A stretch of 64,000 bases of DNA from Ariolimax columbianus (lineage: Eukaryota; Mollusca; Gastropoda; Stylommatophora; Arionidae): the NCBI GenBank assembly GCA_036924085.1, contig JAVGWX010000013.1, positions 57,329,652 through 57,393,651 of the forward strand. The letters are read 5' to 3'. How positions within the stretch are numbered: the first letter of the stretch is position 1; every line of letters starts with the position of its first letter. Of the stretch, positions 20,388 to 35,117 are shown in pieces. The position numbers and the translations under genes were made by a program. The notes under the pieces were generated by a model. It was not told the DNA's origin, ran no database searches, and saw nothing but the letters and a program-made list of their open reading frames with translations.

Positions 20388-21065
20388 TGGTGGTAGGCTT
20401 GTTACGTGACCAAACCATTTTAGTTGCTGTCTTTTGATGTAGTCTTATACTGGTGTTGATCCCCCTAGTCGTCGTTTCTGATCATGTCTCTCCTTGTTAC
20501 GCTCAATATTTTTCACAGGCATTTCATTTCTGTTATGATGTGTCGTTTTTCATTTGTTGTTAGTGTCCATTTGTGACATTGGTAGCTTAGTGTCAGAACG
20601 AGAATCGTGTTGTATAAAGCTCTTTTGGTAGTTATTGTCACGTGCTTGCAATTATGCATTGCAGTTAATTGTCCAATGATCTGATTTGCCTTATTGCATC
20701 TTTGTTGGATTTCCGCTGTAATTCTTCCGTTTGCTGATAACGTGCTCCCTAAGTATGTGGAACCTTTCACCTGTTTGACGTTTTGTTCTTCAATGACAAT
20801 ATTGATGTCTCCGGGTATCCTAGATACTTTAATGACATCTTTTGTTTTACTACGTTGCTTTTCACGCTGTATTCTTTACATGTATTTAGTTTATCAATTT
20901 GTCGCTGCAATTGTATTTCTGAAGTTGCTATGACTGCTTGATCGCCAGCAAAAAAAGTTCGTTTAAGAGTTCGTCAATGTTGTCTCCTTCATTTTGATTG
21001 GCTGTTCTACATATGTGATGAACAACAAAGAGGATAGCACACACCCTTGCCGTATTCTAGACCGT
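20388..21065 (-). pseudogene. LINE relic: end of RT to C-terminus
   Basis: The minus strand reads IRQGCVLSSLLFI near 21050 (RT block before the FADD box), then FFAGDQAVIATSEIQLQRQI near 20965-20910, where the catalytic FADD has become FAGD, then STYLGSTLSANGRITAEIQQ (20760-20700), ALYNTILVLTLSYQCHKWTL, and after a stop KILSVTRRDMIRND and QLKWFGHV near 20395. The order is that of RTE-like and related LINEs with YLGS...DG and GVTRRDRIRN blocks. Multiple frameshifts and stops make it non-functional. Confidence 0.8.
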
Positions 21066-21164
21066 ATTTCACACCCAGAAAAATCGTGGAACTGCAGAGT
21101 GAAACTGAACACGAAATTATTTCGAACCTGTTTTTCCTTTATATACTAATCGACTTCACACTTC

Positions 21165-21380
21165 TCTTTCATCTAACAATCCTTGGAAGCAGGATGTTGT
21201 CAAGACAGTAAGGCTAACGATGTGTGGATCGGTGCGATCCCTGTAGTAGGGATTGACAGTTAGCATAGCAATACCGCTTGGAAGACCCATATCCCCCTTT
21301 ACCAGCACTCTCGGGGTGTGAAGAAAGCTAGTGCAACCCGCCCTTTTCACGACGCACAAAACTGTGAACATACTCATCTC
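21165..21380 (-). mobile_element. dispersed repeat, copy E (inverted)
   Basis: On the minus strand: GCGGGTTGCACTAGCTTTCT, TCTTCCAAGCGGTATTGCTA, CTACTACAGGGATCGCACCG, CATCGTTAGCCTTACTGTCT, CTGCTTCCAAGGAT. Same order as the other copies. It is the only copy not followed by a 36-bp array or the window end. An 81-codon frame crosses it but matches nothing I know. Confidence 0.65.
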
Positions 21381-22059
21381 AGTTTTCAAGAATAGTGACA
21401 ACTCAGTTGGAACTGATCACCCGACTACCATAATTACAGATACATATAAGCTAGTAAGAACCTCTGCACCTCACGGTAGAAGAGGATCGACTAAGTAAGT
21501 AAGTAAACTAGTAAGGGAACTAACCACGTGACTTAACAAAGAGCCCAAGTTACAAACAAGCGTATCTCACTTCATCATTCAAGACCCTTACCTGTTAGGG
21601 GCTACCTGTAACATTTATTGCCCACACCCACCGCTAGCAATAATCACTATCACAACTACTTCCGCTTGCACTCCCACCAGAGACGTCCTCGCGACCAACC
21701 ACTTTTATGCCATATCCCCAGGGATTGCCAGAAATGTCTGTCCCAACTCTCCCGTTCCGCGGCCATTAATTGGTAATTTCCACCCGATTGTCCTTCGCTG
21801 TCAGAAGGAAACAGGTAAAAAGCACCAGGCTGGAGTTTTATCACCAGCTTTCAGCGACTAATCACAGACTCGCCATCGGCATGGCTCTCTTTGTCCTAGC
21901 TCGGGTTGAAGTGGCCGAATATGAATGTGTTTGTATGTGTGAGTGCTGTGTTTATATGTGTAAGTCCTGTGTTTGTATGGGAGAGTGCTGTGTTTGTATG
22001 TGCCAGTGCTGTGAAGGTCTCACGATGCTGTTATTGGTATATGCCTGTGGTTTCTATTA
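21381..22059. other. intergenic, no gene seen
   Basis: No domain seen. At 21940-22015 there are three diverged copies of a roughly 27-bp GAGTGCTGTGTTTGTATGTG motif, which may be a minor array next to the large one. Confidence 0.45.
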
Positions 22060-22519
22060 TTACAGCTTGTCGTTTGAAAGCAATATTGCTTTTGATATGT
22101 GTGAATGTCTGTGGTTTGTAGACATATTATTATTGACATGTATGAATGTCTTATTTTTGTAGAAATAGTATTGTTGACATGTGTGAATGTCTGTGGTTTG
22201 TTGTAATATTATTGTTAATTTGTGTGAATGTCTGTGGTTTGTAGAAGTATTATTATTGACATGTATGAATGTCTTGTGTTTGTAGAAATAGTATTGTTGA
22301 TATGTGTGGATGTCTGTGGTTTGTAGAAATAGTATTTTTAATATATGTGAATGTCTGTGGTTTGTAGAGATATTATTGTTGATATATGTGAATGTCTGTG
22401 GTTTGTAGAAATAGTATTGTTGCTGTGTGTGAATGTATGTGGTTTGTAGAAATAGTATTGTTGATATGTGTGAATGTCTGTGGTTTGTAGAAATAGTATT
22501 GTTGATATGTGTGAATGTC

Positions 22520-25500
22520 TGTGGTTTGTAGAAATAGCAATGATGATATGTGGGAATGTCTGTGGTTTGTAGAAATAGTATTGTTGCTGTGTGTGAATGT
22601 ATGTGGTTTGTAGAAATAGTATTGTTGATATGTGTGAATGTCTGTGGTTTGTAGAAATAGTATTGTTGATATGTGTGAATGTCTGTGGTTTGTAGAAATA
22701 GCAATGATGATATGTGGGAATGTCTGTGGTTTGTAGAAATAATATTGTTGATATGTGTGAATGTCTAGGATTTGTAGACATATTATTATTAATATGTGTG
22801 AATGTCTGTGGTTTGTATAAATAATATTATTGATATATGTGAATGTCTGTGGTTTGTAGAAATATTATTCTTGATATATGTGAATGTCTGTGGTTTATAT
22901 AAATAGTATTGTTAAAATGTGTGAATGTCTGTGGTTTGTAGAAATGTTATTATTGATATGTGTGAATGTCTGTGGTTTGTAGAAATAGTATTGTTGATAT
23001 GTGTGAATTTATGTGGTTTGTAGAGATATTATTGTTGATATATGTGAATGTCTGTGGTTTGTAGAAATAGTATTGTTGCTGTGTGTGAATGTAGGTGGTT
23101 TGTAGAAATAGTATTGTGGATATGTGGGAATGTCTGTGGTTTGTAGACATATTATTATTAATATGTGTGAATGTCTGTGGTTTGTATAAATGTTATTATT
23201 AATATATGTGAATGTCTGTGGTTTGTAGAAATATTATTATTCATATATGTGAATGTCTGTGGTTTATATAAATAGTATTGTTAAAATGTGTGAATGTCTG
23301 TGATTTGTAGAAATGTTATTGTTGATATGTGTGAATGTCTGTGGTTTGTAAAAATATTATTGTTGATATCTGTGAATGTCTGCTGTTTGTAGATATAGTA
23401 TTGTTGATATGCGTGAATGTCTGTGGTTTGTAGAAATATTATTGTTAATATGTTTGAATGTCTGTGGTTTGTAGAAAGAGTATTGTTGATATGTGTGAAT
23501 GTCTGTGGTTTGTAGAAATATTATTGCTGATATTGATGAATGTCTGTGGTTTGTAGAAAGAGTACTGTTGATGTGTGTGAATGTCTGTGGTTTGTAGAAA
23601 TAATATTGGTGGTACGTGTGATTGTCTGTGGTTTTTAGAAATAGTATTGTTAATATGTGTGAATGTCTTTGGTTTGTAGAAAGAGTATTGTTGATATGTG
23701 TGAATGTCTGTGGTTTGTAGAAATAGTATTGTTGATATGTGTGAATGTCTGTGGTTTTTAGAAATAGTATTGTTGATATGTGTGAATTTCTGTGGTTTGT
23801 AGAGATATTATTGTTGATATATGTGAATGTCTGTGGTTTGTAGATATAGTATTATTGCTGTGTGTGAATGTATGTGGTTTGTAGAAATTGTATTGTTGAT
23901 ATGTGTGAATGTCTGTGGTTTCTGGAAATAGTATTGTTGATATGCGGGAATGTCTGTGGTTTGTAGAAATATTATTGTTGATGTATATGAATGTCTGTGG
24001 TTTGTAGAGATATTATTGTTGATATATGTGAATGTCTGTGGTTTGTAGAAATACTATTGTTGCTGTGTGTGAATGTATGTGGTTTGTAGAAATAGTATTG
24101 TTGATATGTGTGAATGTCTGTGGTTTGTAGAAATAGTATTGTTGATATGTGTGAATGTCTGTGTTTGTAGAAATAGTATTGTTGATATGTGTGAATGTCT
24201 GTGTTTTGTAGAAATAGCAATGGTGATATGTGGGAATGTCTGGGGTTTGTAGAAATATTATTGTTGATATGTGTGAATGTCTGGGGTTTGTAGACATATT
24301 ATTATTAATATTTGTGAATGTCTGTGGTTTGTATAAATATTATTATTAATATATGTGAATGTCTGTGGTTTGTAGAAATATTATTATTGATATATGTGAA
24401 TGTCTGTGGTTTATATAAATAGTATTGTTAAAATGTGTGAATGTCTGTAGTTTGTAGAAATGTTATTGTTGATATGTGTGAATGTCTATGATTTGTAGAA
24501 ATAGTATTGCTGATATGTGTGAATGTCTGTGGTTTGTAGAAATAGTATTGTAGATATGTGTGAATGTCTGTGGTTTATAGAAATATTATTGTTTATATGT
24601 GTGAATGTCTGTGGTTTGTATAAATAGTATTGTTGATATGTGTGAATGTCTGTGGTTTGCAGAAAGAGTATTGTTGATATGTCTGAATGTCTGTGATTTG
24701 TAAAAATATTGTAGTTGATTTCTGTGAATGTCTGCTGTTTATAGATATAGTATTGTTGATATGTGTGAATGTCTGTGGTTTATATAAATAGTATTGTTGA
24801 TATGTTTGAATGTCTGTGGTTTGTAGAAAGAGTATTGTTGATATGTGTGAATGTCTGTCGTTTGTAGAAATATTATTGTTGATATGTGTGAATGTCTGTA
24901 GTTTGTAGAAAGAGTATTGTTGATGTGTGTGACTGTCTGTGGTTTCTTGTAATATTATTGTTGATGTTGATGCATATCTGTGGTTTGTAGAAATGTTATT
25001 GTTGATATGTGTGAATGTCTGTGTTTTGTAGAAATAGCAATGATGATATGTTGGAATGTCTGTGGTTTGTAGAAATATTATTGTTGATATGTGTGAATGT
25101 CTGGGGTTTGTAGACATATTATTATTAATATGTGTGAATGTCTGTGGTTTGTATAAATATTATTATTAATATATGTGAATGTCTGTGGTTTGTAGAAATA
25201 TTATTATTGATATATGTGAATGTCTGTGGTTTATATAAATATTATTGTTAAAATGTGTGAATGTCTATGGATTGTAGAAATGTTATTGTTGATATGTGTG
25301 AATGTCTATGATTTGTAGAAATAGTATTGTAGATGTGTGTGAATGTCTGTGGTTTATAGAAATATTATTGTTTATATGTGTGAATGTCTGTGTTTTGTAT
25401 AAATAGTATTGTTGATATGTGTGAATGTCTGTGGTTTGTTGTAATAATATTGTTGATATGTGTGAATATCTGTGGTTTGTTGTAATATTATTGTTGATAC

Positions 25501-28500
25501 TGATGAATGTCTGTGGTTTGTAGAAATAGTATTGTTGATATGTCTGAATGTCTGTGGTTTGTAGAAAGAGTATTGTTTATATGTGTGAATGTCTGTGGTT
25601 TCTAGAAATATTATTGTTGATATTGATGAATGTCTGTGGTTTGTAGAAAGAGTACTGTTGATGTGTGTGAATGTCTGTGGTTTGTTGTAATATTATTGTT
25701 GATATTGATGCATGTCTGTGGTTTGTAGAAATAGTATTGTTGATATGTGTGAATGTCTGTGGTTTGTAGAAATAATATTGTTGATACGTGTGATTGTCTG
25801 TGGTTTTTATAAATAGTATTGTTAATATATGTGAATGTCTTTGATTTGTAGAAAGAGTATTGTTGATATGTGTGAATGTCTGTGGTTTGTAGAAATAGTA
25901 TTGTTGATATGTGTGAATGTCTGTGGTTTTTAGAAATAGTATTGTTGATATGTGTGAATTTATGTAGTTTGTAGAGATATTATTGTTGATATATGTGAAT
26001 GTCTGTGGTTTGTAGAAATGGTATTGTTGCTGTGTGTGAATGTATGTGGTTTGTAGAAATAGTATTGTTGATATGTGTGAATGTCTGTGGTTTGTAGAAA
26101 AAGTATTGTTGATATGTGGCAATGTCTGTGGTTTGTAGAAATATTATTATTGATATATATGAATGTCTGTGGTTTGTAGAGATATTATTGTTGATATATG
26201 TGAATGTCTGTGGTTTGTAGAAATAGTATTGTTGCTGTGTGTGAATGTATGTGGTTTGTAGAAATAGTATTGTTAATATGTGTGAATGTCTGTGGTTTGT
26301 AGAAATAGTATTGTTAATATGTGTGAATGTCTGTGTTTTGTAGAAATAGCAATGATGATATGTGGGAATGTCTGTGGTTTGTAGAAATATTATTGTTGAT
26401 ATGTGTGAATGTCTGGGGTTTGTAGACATATTATTATTAATATTTGTGAATGTCTGTGGTTTGTATAAATATTATTATTAATATTTGTGAATGTCTGTGG
26501 TTTGTAGAAATAGTATTGTAGATATGTGTGAATGTCTGTGGTTTATAGAAATATTATTGTTTATATGTGTGAATGTCTGTGGTTTGTTGTAATATTATTG
26601 TTGATACTGATGAATGTCTGTGGTTTGTAGAAATAGTATTGTTGATATGTCTGAATGTCTGTGGTTTATAAAAATATTATTGTTGATATCTGTGAATTTC
26701 TGCTATTTATAGATATAGTATTGTAGATATGTGTGAATGTCTGTGGTTTATATAAATAGTATTGTTGATATGTTTGAATGTCTGTGGTTTTATAGAAAGA
26801 GTATTGTTGATATGTGTGAATGTCTGGGGTTATTAGAAATATTATTGTTGATATTGATGAATGTCTGTTGTTTGTAGAAAGAGTATTGTTGATGTGTGTG
26901 AATGTCTGTGGTTTGTTGTAATATTATTGTTGATATGTGTGAATGTCTGTGGTGTGTTGTAATATTATTGTTGATATTGATGAATGTATGTGCTTTGTAG
27001 AAATATAATTTTTGACATGTGTGAATGTCTGTGGTTTGTAAAAATATTTTTCTTGATATGTGTGAATGTCTGGAGTTTGTAAAAATAGCATGGTTATATG
27101 TGTGAATGTATGTGGTTTGTAGAAATATTATTCTTGATATGTGTGAATGTCTGTGGTTTGTAAAAATAGTATTGTTAATATGTGTGAATGTCTGTGGTTT
27201 TTTTGTAATTTAATTGTTAATACGTGTGAATGTCTGTGGTTTGCATAGATATTATTGTTGATATGTGTGAATATCTGGAGTTTGAAGACATATTAATATT
27301 AATATCTGTGATTGTCTGTGGTTTGTAGAAATATTATTGTTGATATGTGTGAATTTCTGTGGTTTGTAGAAATAGTATTGTTGATATGTGTGAATGTCTG
27401 TGTTTTGTAGAAATAGCAATGATGATATGTGGGAATGTCTGTGGTTTGTAGACATATTATTATTAATATGTGTGAATGTCTGTGGTTTGTATAAATTTTA
27501 TTATTAATATATGTGAATGTCTGTGGTTTGTAGAAATAGTATTGTTGATATATGTGAATGTCTGTGGTTTGTAGAAATAGTATTGTTGATATGTGTGAAT
27601 GTCTGTGGTTTGTAGAAAAAGTATTGTTGATATGTGGCAATGTCTGTGGTTTGTAGAAATATTATTATTGATATATATGAATGTCTGTGGTTTGTAGAGA
27701 TATTATTGTTGATATATGTGAATGTCTGTGGTTTGTAGAAATAGTATTGTTGCTGTGTGTGAATGTATGTGGTTTGTAGAAATAGTATTGTTAATATGTG
27801 TGAATGTCTGTGGTTTGTAGAAATAGTATTGTTAATATGTGTGAATGTCTGTGTTTTGTAGAAATAGCAATGATGATATGTGGGAATGTCTGTGGTTTGT
27901 AGAAATATTATTGTTGATATGTGTGAATGTCTGGGGTTTGTAGACATATTATTATTAATATTTGTGAATGTCTGTGGTTTGTATAAATATTATTATTAAT
28001 ATTTGTGAATGTCTGTGGTTTGTAGAAATAGTATTGTAGATATGTGTGAATGTCTGTGGTTTATAGAAATATTATTGTTTATATGTGTGAATGTCTGTGG
28101 TTTGTTGTAATATTATTGTTGATACTGATGAATGTCTGTGGTTTGTAGAAATAGTATTGTTGATATGTCTGAATGTCTGTGGTTTATAAAAATATTATTG
28201 TTGATATCTGTGAATTTCTGCTATTTATAGATATAGTATTGTAGATATGTGTGAATGTCTGTGGTTTATATAAATAGTATTATTGATATGTTTGAATGTC
28301 TGTGGTTTTATAGAAAGAGTATTGTTGATATGTGTGAATGTCTGGGGTTATTAGAAATATTATTGTTGATATTGATGAATGTCTGTTGTTTGTAGAAAGA
28401 GTATTGTTGATGTGTGTGAATGTCTGTGGTTTGTTGTAATATTATTGTTGATATGTGTGAATGTCTGTGGTGTGTTGTAATATTATTGTTGATATTGATG

Positions 28501-28680
28501 AATGTCTGTGCTTTGTAGAAATATAATTTTTGACATGTGTGAATGTCTGTGGTTTGTAAAAATATTTTTCTTGATATGTGTGAATGTCTGGAGTTTGTAA
28601 AAATAGCATGGTTATATGTGTGAATGTATGTGGTTTGTAGAAATATTATTCTTGATATGTGTGAATGTCTGTGGTTTGTA
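22520..28680. repeat. higher-order repeat, first 6,437-bp unit
   Basis: The sequence of monomer variants from about 22520 recurs 6,437 bp later, which is exactly 157 x 41 bp. Landmarks with this exact offset include 22950/29387, 24013/30450, 24593/31030, 25577/32014, 25980/32417, 27252/33689 and 27299/33736. Similarity is near identity over kilobases, with scattered single-base differences (24088 TGTGGTTTG against 30525 TGTGCTTTG). Confidence 0.9.
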
Positions 28681-28956
28681 GAAATAGTATTGTTGATATA
28701 TGTGAATGTCTGTGGTTTGTAGAAATAGTATTGTTGATATGTGTGAATGTCTGTGGTTTGTAGAAAAAGTATTGTTGATATGTGGCAATGTCTGTGGTTT
28801 GTAGAAATATTATTATTGATATATATGAATGTCTGTGGTTTGTAGAAATAGTATTGTTGCTGTGTGTGAATGTATGTGGTTTGTAGAAATAGTATTGTTA
28901 ATATGTGTGAATGTCTGTGGTTTGTAGAAATAGTATTGTTAATATGTGTGAATGTC

Positions 28957-31900
28957 TGTGTTTTGTAGAAATAGCAATGATGATATGTGGGAATGTCTGT
29001 GGTTTGTAGAAATAGTATTGTTGCTGTGTGTGAATGTATGTGGTTTGTAGAAATAGTATTGTTGATATGTGTGAATGTCTGTGGTTTGTAGAAATAGTAT
29101 TGTTGATATGTGTGAATGTCTGTGGTTTGTAGAAATAGCAATGATGATATGTGGGAATGTCTGTGGTTTGTAGAAATAATATTGTTGATATGTGTGAATG
29201 TCTAGGATTTGTAGACATATTATTATTAATATGTGTGAATGTCTGTGGTTTGTATAAATAATATTATTGATATATGTGAATGTCTGTGGTTTGTAGAAAT
29301 ATTATTCTTGATATATGTGAATGTCTGTGGTTTATATAAATAGTATTGTTAAAATGTGTGAATGTCTGTGGTTTGTAGAAATGTTATTATTGATATGTGT
29401 GAATGTCTGTGGTTTGTAGAAATAGTATTGTTGATATGTGTGAATTTATGTGGTTTGTAGAGATATTATTGTTGATATATGTGAATGTCTGTGGTTTGTA
29501 GAAATAGTATTGTTGCTGTGTGTGAATGTAGGTGGTTTGTAGAAATAGTATTGTGGATATGTGGGAATGTCTGTGGTTTGTAGACATATTATTATTAATA
29601 TGTGTGAATGTCTGTGGTTTGTATAAATTTTATTATTAATATATGTGAATGTCTGTGGTTTGTAGAAATATTATTATTCATATATGTGAATGTCTGTGGT
29701 TTATATAAATAGTATTGTTAAAATGTGTGAATGTCTGTGATTTGTAGAAATGTTATTGTTGATATGTGTGAATGTCTGTGGTTTGTAAAAATATTATTGT
29801 TGATATCTGTGAATGTCTGCTGTTTGTAGATATAGTATTGTTGATATGCGTGAATGTCTGTGGTTTGTAGAAATATTATTGTTAATATGTTTGAATGTCT
29901 GTGGTTTGTAGAAAGAGTATTGTTGATATGTGTGAATGTCTGTGGTTTGTAGAAATATTATTGCTGATATTGATGAATGTCTGTGGTTTGTAGAAAGAGT
30001 ACTGTTGATGTGTGTGAATGTCTGTGGTTTGTAGAAATAATATTGGTGGTACGTGTGATTGTCTGTGGTTTTTAGAAATAGTATTGTTAATATGTGTGAA
30101 TGTCTTTGGTTTGTAGAAAGAGTATTGTTGATATGTGTGAATGTCTGTGGTTTGTAGAAATAGTATTGTTGATATGTGTGAATGTCTGTGGTTTTTAGAA
30201 ATAGTATTGTTGATATGTGTGAATTTCTGTGGTTTGTAGAGATATTATTGTTGATATATGTGAATGTCTGTGGTTTGTAGATATAGTATTATTGCTGTGT
30301 GTGAATGTATGTGGTTTGTAGAAATTGTATTGTTGATATGTGTGAATGTCTGTGGTTTCTGGAAATAGTATTGTTGATATGCGGGAATGTCTGTGGTTTG
30401 TAGAAATATTATTGTTGATGTATATGAATGTCTGTGGTTTGTAGAGATATTATTGTTGATATATGTGAATGTCTGTGGTTTGTAGAAATACTATTGTTGC
30501 TGTGTGTGAATGTATGTGCTTTGTAGAAATAGTATTGTTGATATGTGTGAATGTCTGTGGTTTGTAGAAATAGTATTGTTGATATGTGTGAATGTCTGTG
30601 TTTGTAGAAATAGTATTGTTGATATGTGTGAATGTCTGTGTTTTGTAGAAATAGCAATGGTGATATGTGGGAATGTCTGGGGTTTGTAGAAATATTATTG
30701 TTGATATGTGTGAATGTCTGGGGTTTGTAGACATATTATTATTAATATTTGTGAATGTCTGTGGTTTGTATAAATATTATTATTAATATATGTGAATGTC
30801 TGTGGTTTGTAGAAATATTATTATTGATATATGTGAAAGTCTGTGGTTTACATAAATAGTATTGTTAAAATGTGTGAATGTCTGTGGTTTGTAGAAATGT
30901 TATTGTTGATATGTGTGAATGTCTATGATTTGTAGAAATAGTATTGCTGATATGTGTGAATGTCTGTGGTTTGTAGAAATAGTATTGTAGATATGTGTGA
31001 ATGTCTGTGGTTTATAGAAATATTATTGTTTATATGTGTGAATGTCTGTGGTTTGTATAAATAGTATTGTTGATATGTGTGAATGTCTGTGGTTTGCAGA
31101 AAGAGTATTGTTGATATGTCTGAATGTCTGTGATTTGTAAAAATATTGTAGTTGATTTCTGTGAATGTCTGCTGTTTATAGATATAGTATTGTTGATATG
31201 TGTGAATGTCTGTGGTTTATATAAATAGTATTGTTGATATGTTTGAATGTCTGTGGTTTGTAGAAAGAGTATTGTTGATATGTGTGAATGTCTGTCGTTT
31301 GTAGAAATATTATTGTTGATATGTGTGAATGTCTGTAGTTTGTAGAAAGAGTATTGTTGATGTGTGTGACTGTCTGTGGTTTCTTGTAATATTATTGTTG
31401 ATGTTGATGCATATCTGTGGTTTGTAGAAATGTTATTGTTGATATGTGTGAATGTCTGTGTTTTGTAGAAATAGCAATGATGATATGTTGGAATGTCTGT
31501 GGTTTGTAGAAATATTATTGTTGATATGTGTGAATGTCTGGGGTTTGTAGACATATTATTATTAATATGTGTGAATGTCTGTGGTTTGTATAAATATTAT
31601 TATTAATATATGTGAATGTCTGTGGTTTGTAGAAATATTATTATTGATATATGTGAATGTCTGTGGTTTATATAAATAGTATTGTTAAAATGTGTGAATG
31701 TCTATGGATTGTAGAAATGTTATTGTTGATATGTGTGAATGTCTATGATTTGTAGAAATAGTATTGTAGATGTGTGTGAATGTCTGTGGTTTATAGAAAT
31801 ATTATTGTTTATATGTGTGAATGTCTGTGTTTTGTATAAATAGTATTGTTGATATGTGTGAATGTCTGTGGTTTGTTGTAATAATATTGTTGATATGTGT

Positions 31901-34900
31901 GAATGTCTGTGGTTTGTTGTAATATTATTGTTGATACTGATGAATGTCTGTGGTTTGTAGAAATAGTATTGTTGATATGTCTGAATGTCTGTGGTTTGTA
32001 GAAAGAGTATTGTTTATATGTGTGAATGTCTGTGGTTTCTAGAAATATTATTGTTGATATTGATGAATGTCTGTGGTTTGTAGAAAGAGTACTGTTGATG
32101 TGTGTGAATGTCTGTGGTTTGTTGTAATATTATTGTTGATATTGATGCATGTCTGTGGTTTGTAGAAATAGTATTGTTGATATGTGTGAATGTCTGTGGT
32201 TTGTAGAAATAATATTGTTGATACGTGTGATTGTCTGTGGTTTTTATAAATAGTATTGTTAATATATGTGAATGTCTTTGATTTGTAGAAAGAGTATTGT
32301 TGATATGTGTGAATGTCTGTGGTTTGTAGAAATAGTATTGTTGATATGTGTGAATGTCTGTGGTTTTTAGAAATAGTATTGTTGATATGTGTGAATTTAT
32401 GTAGTTTGTAGAGATATTATTGTTGATATATGTGAATGTCTGTGGTTTGTAGAAATGGTATTGTTGCTGTGTGTGAATGTATGTGGTTTGTAGAAATAGT
32501 ATTGTTGATATGTGTGAATGTCTGTGGTTTGTAGAAAAAGTATTGTTGATATGTGGCAATGTCTGTGGTTTGTAGAAATATTATTATTGATATATATGAA
32601 TGTCTGTGGTTTGTAGAGATATTATTGTTGATATATGTGAATGTCTGTGGTTTGTAGAAATAGTATTGTTGCTGTGTGTGAATGTATGTGGTTTGTAGAA
32701 ATAGTATTGTTAATATGTGTGAATGTCTGTGGTTTGTAGAAATAGTATTGTTAATATGTGTGAATGTCTGTGTTTTGTAGAAATAGCAATGATGATATGT
32801 GGGAATGTCTGTGGTTTGTAGAAATATTATTGTTGATATGTGTGAATGTCTGGGGTTTGTAGACATATTATTATTAATATTTGTGAATGTCTGTGGTTTG
32901 TATAAATATTATTATTAATATTTGTGAATGTCTGTGGTTTGTAGAAATAGTATTGTAGATATGTGTGAATGTCTGTGGTTTATAGAAATATTATTGTTTA
33001 TATGTGTGAATGTCTGTGGTTTGTTGTAATATTATTGTTGATACTGATGAATGTCTGTGGTTTGTAGAAATAGTATTGTTGATATGTCTGAATGTCTGTG
33101 GTTTATAAAAATATTATTGTTGATATCTGTGAATTTCTGCTATTTATAGATATAGTATTGTAGATATGTGTGAATGTCTGTGGTTTATATAAATAGTATT
33201 GTTGATATGTTTGAATGTCTGTGGTTTTATAGAAAGAGTATTGTTGATATGTGTGAATGTCTGGGGTTATTAGAAATATTATTGTTGATATTGATGAATG
33301 TCTGTTGTTTGTAGAAAGAGTATTGTTGATGTGTGTGAATGTCTGTGGTTTGTTGTAATATTATTGTTGATATGTGTGAATGTCTGTGGTGTGTTGTAAT
33401 ATTATTGTTGATATTGATGAATGTATGTGCTTTGTAGAAATATAATTTTTGACATGTGTGAATGTCTGTGGTTTGTAAAAATATTTTTCTTGATATGTGT
33501 GAATGTCTGGAGTTTGTAAAAATAGCATGGTTATATGTGTGAATGTATGTGGTTTGTAGAAATATTATTCTTGATATGTGTGAATGTCTGTGGTTTGTAA
33601 AAATAGTATTGTTAATATGTGTGAATGTCTGTGGTTTTTTTGTAATTTAATTGTTAATACGTGTGAATGTCTGTGGTTTGCATAGATATTATTGTTGATA
33701 TGTGTGAATATCTGGAGTTTGAAGACATATTAATATTAATATCTGTGATTGTCTGTGGTTTGTAGAAATATTATTGTTGATATGTGTGAATTTCTGTGGT
33801 TTGTAGAAATAGTATTGTTGATATGTGTGAATGTCTGTGTTTTGTAGAAATAGCAATGATGATATGTGGGAATGTCTGTGGTTTGTAGACATATTATTAT
33901 TAATATGTGTGAATGTCTGTGGTTTGTATAAATTTTATTATTAATATATGTGAATGTCTGTGGTTTGTAGAAATAGTATTGTTCATATATGTGAATGTAT
34001 GTGGTTTGTAGAAATAGTATTGTTGATATGTGTGAATGTCTGTGGTTTGTAGAAAAAGTATTGTTGATATGTGGCAATGTCTGTGGTTTGTAGAAATATT
34101 ATTATTGATATATATGAATGTCTGTGGTTTGTAGAGATATTATTGTTGATATATGTGAATGTCTGTGGTTTGTAGAAATAGTATTGTTGCTGTGTGTGAA
34201 TGTATGTGGTTTGTAGAAATAGTATTGTTAATATGTGTGAATGTCTGTGGTTTGTAGCAATAGTATTGTTAATATGTGTGAATGTCTGTGTTTTGTAGAA
34301 ATAGCAATGATGATATGTGGGAATGTCTGTGGTTTGTAGAAATATTATTGTTGATATGTGTGAATGTCTGGGGTTTGTAGACATATTATTATTAATATTT
34401 GTGAATGTCTGTGGTTTGTATAAATATTATTATTAATATTTGTGAATGTCTGTGGTTTGTAGAAATAGTATTGTAGATATGTGTGAATGTCTGTGGTTTA
34501 TAGAAATATTATTGTTTATATGTGTGAATGTCTGTGGTTTGTTGTAATATTATTGTTGATACTGATGAATGTCTGTGGTTTGTAGAAATAGTATTGTTGA
34601 TATGTCTGAATGTCTGTGGTTTATAAAAATATTATTGTTGATATCTGTGAATTTCTGCTATTTATAGATATAGTATTGTAGATATGTGTGAATGTCTGTG
34701 GTTTATATAAATAGTATTGTTGATATGTTTGAATGTCTGTGGTTTTATAGAAAGAGTATTGTTGATATGTGTGAATGTCTGGGGTTATTAGAAATATTAT
34801 TGTTGATATTGATGAATGTCTGTTGTTTGTAGAAAGAGTATTGTTGATGTGTGTGAATGTCTGTGGTTTGTTGTAATATTATTGTTGATATGTGTGAATG

Positions 34901-35117
34901 TCTGTGGTGTGTTGTAATATTATTGTTGATATTGATGAATGTCTGTGCTTTGTAGAAATATAATTTTTGACATGTGTGAATGTCTGTGGTTTGTAAAAAT
35001 ATTTTTCTTGATATGTGTGAATGTCTGGAGTTTGTAAAAATAGCATGGTTATATGTGTGAATGTATGTGGTTTGTAGAAATATTATTCTTGATATGTGTG
35101 AATGTCTGTGGTTTGTA
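28957..35117. repeat. higher-order repeat, second 6,437-bp unit
   Basis: The counterpart of 22520-28680. Both units contain an inner repeat with a 1,518-bp offset (37 monomers plus 1 bp): 25980-27160 with 27498-28680 in the first, 32417-33600 with 33935-35117 and on to about 35430 in the second. Confidence 0.9.
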
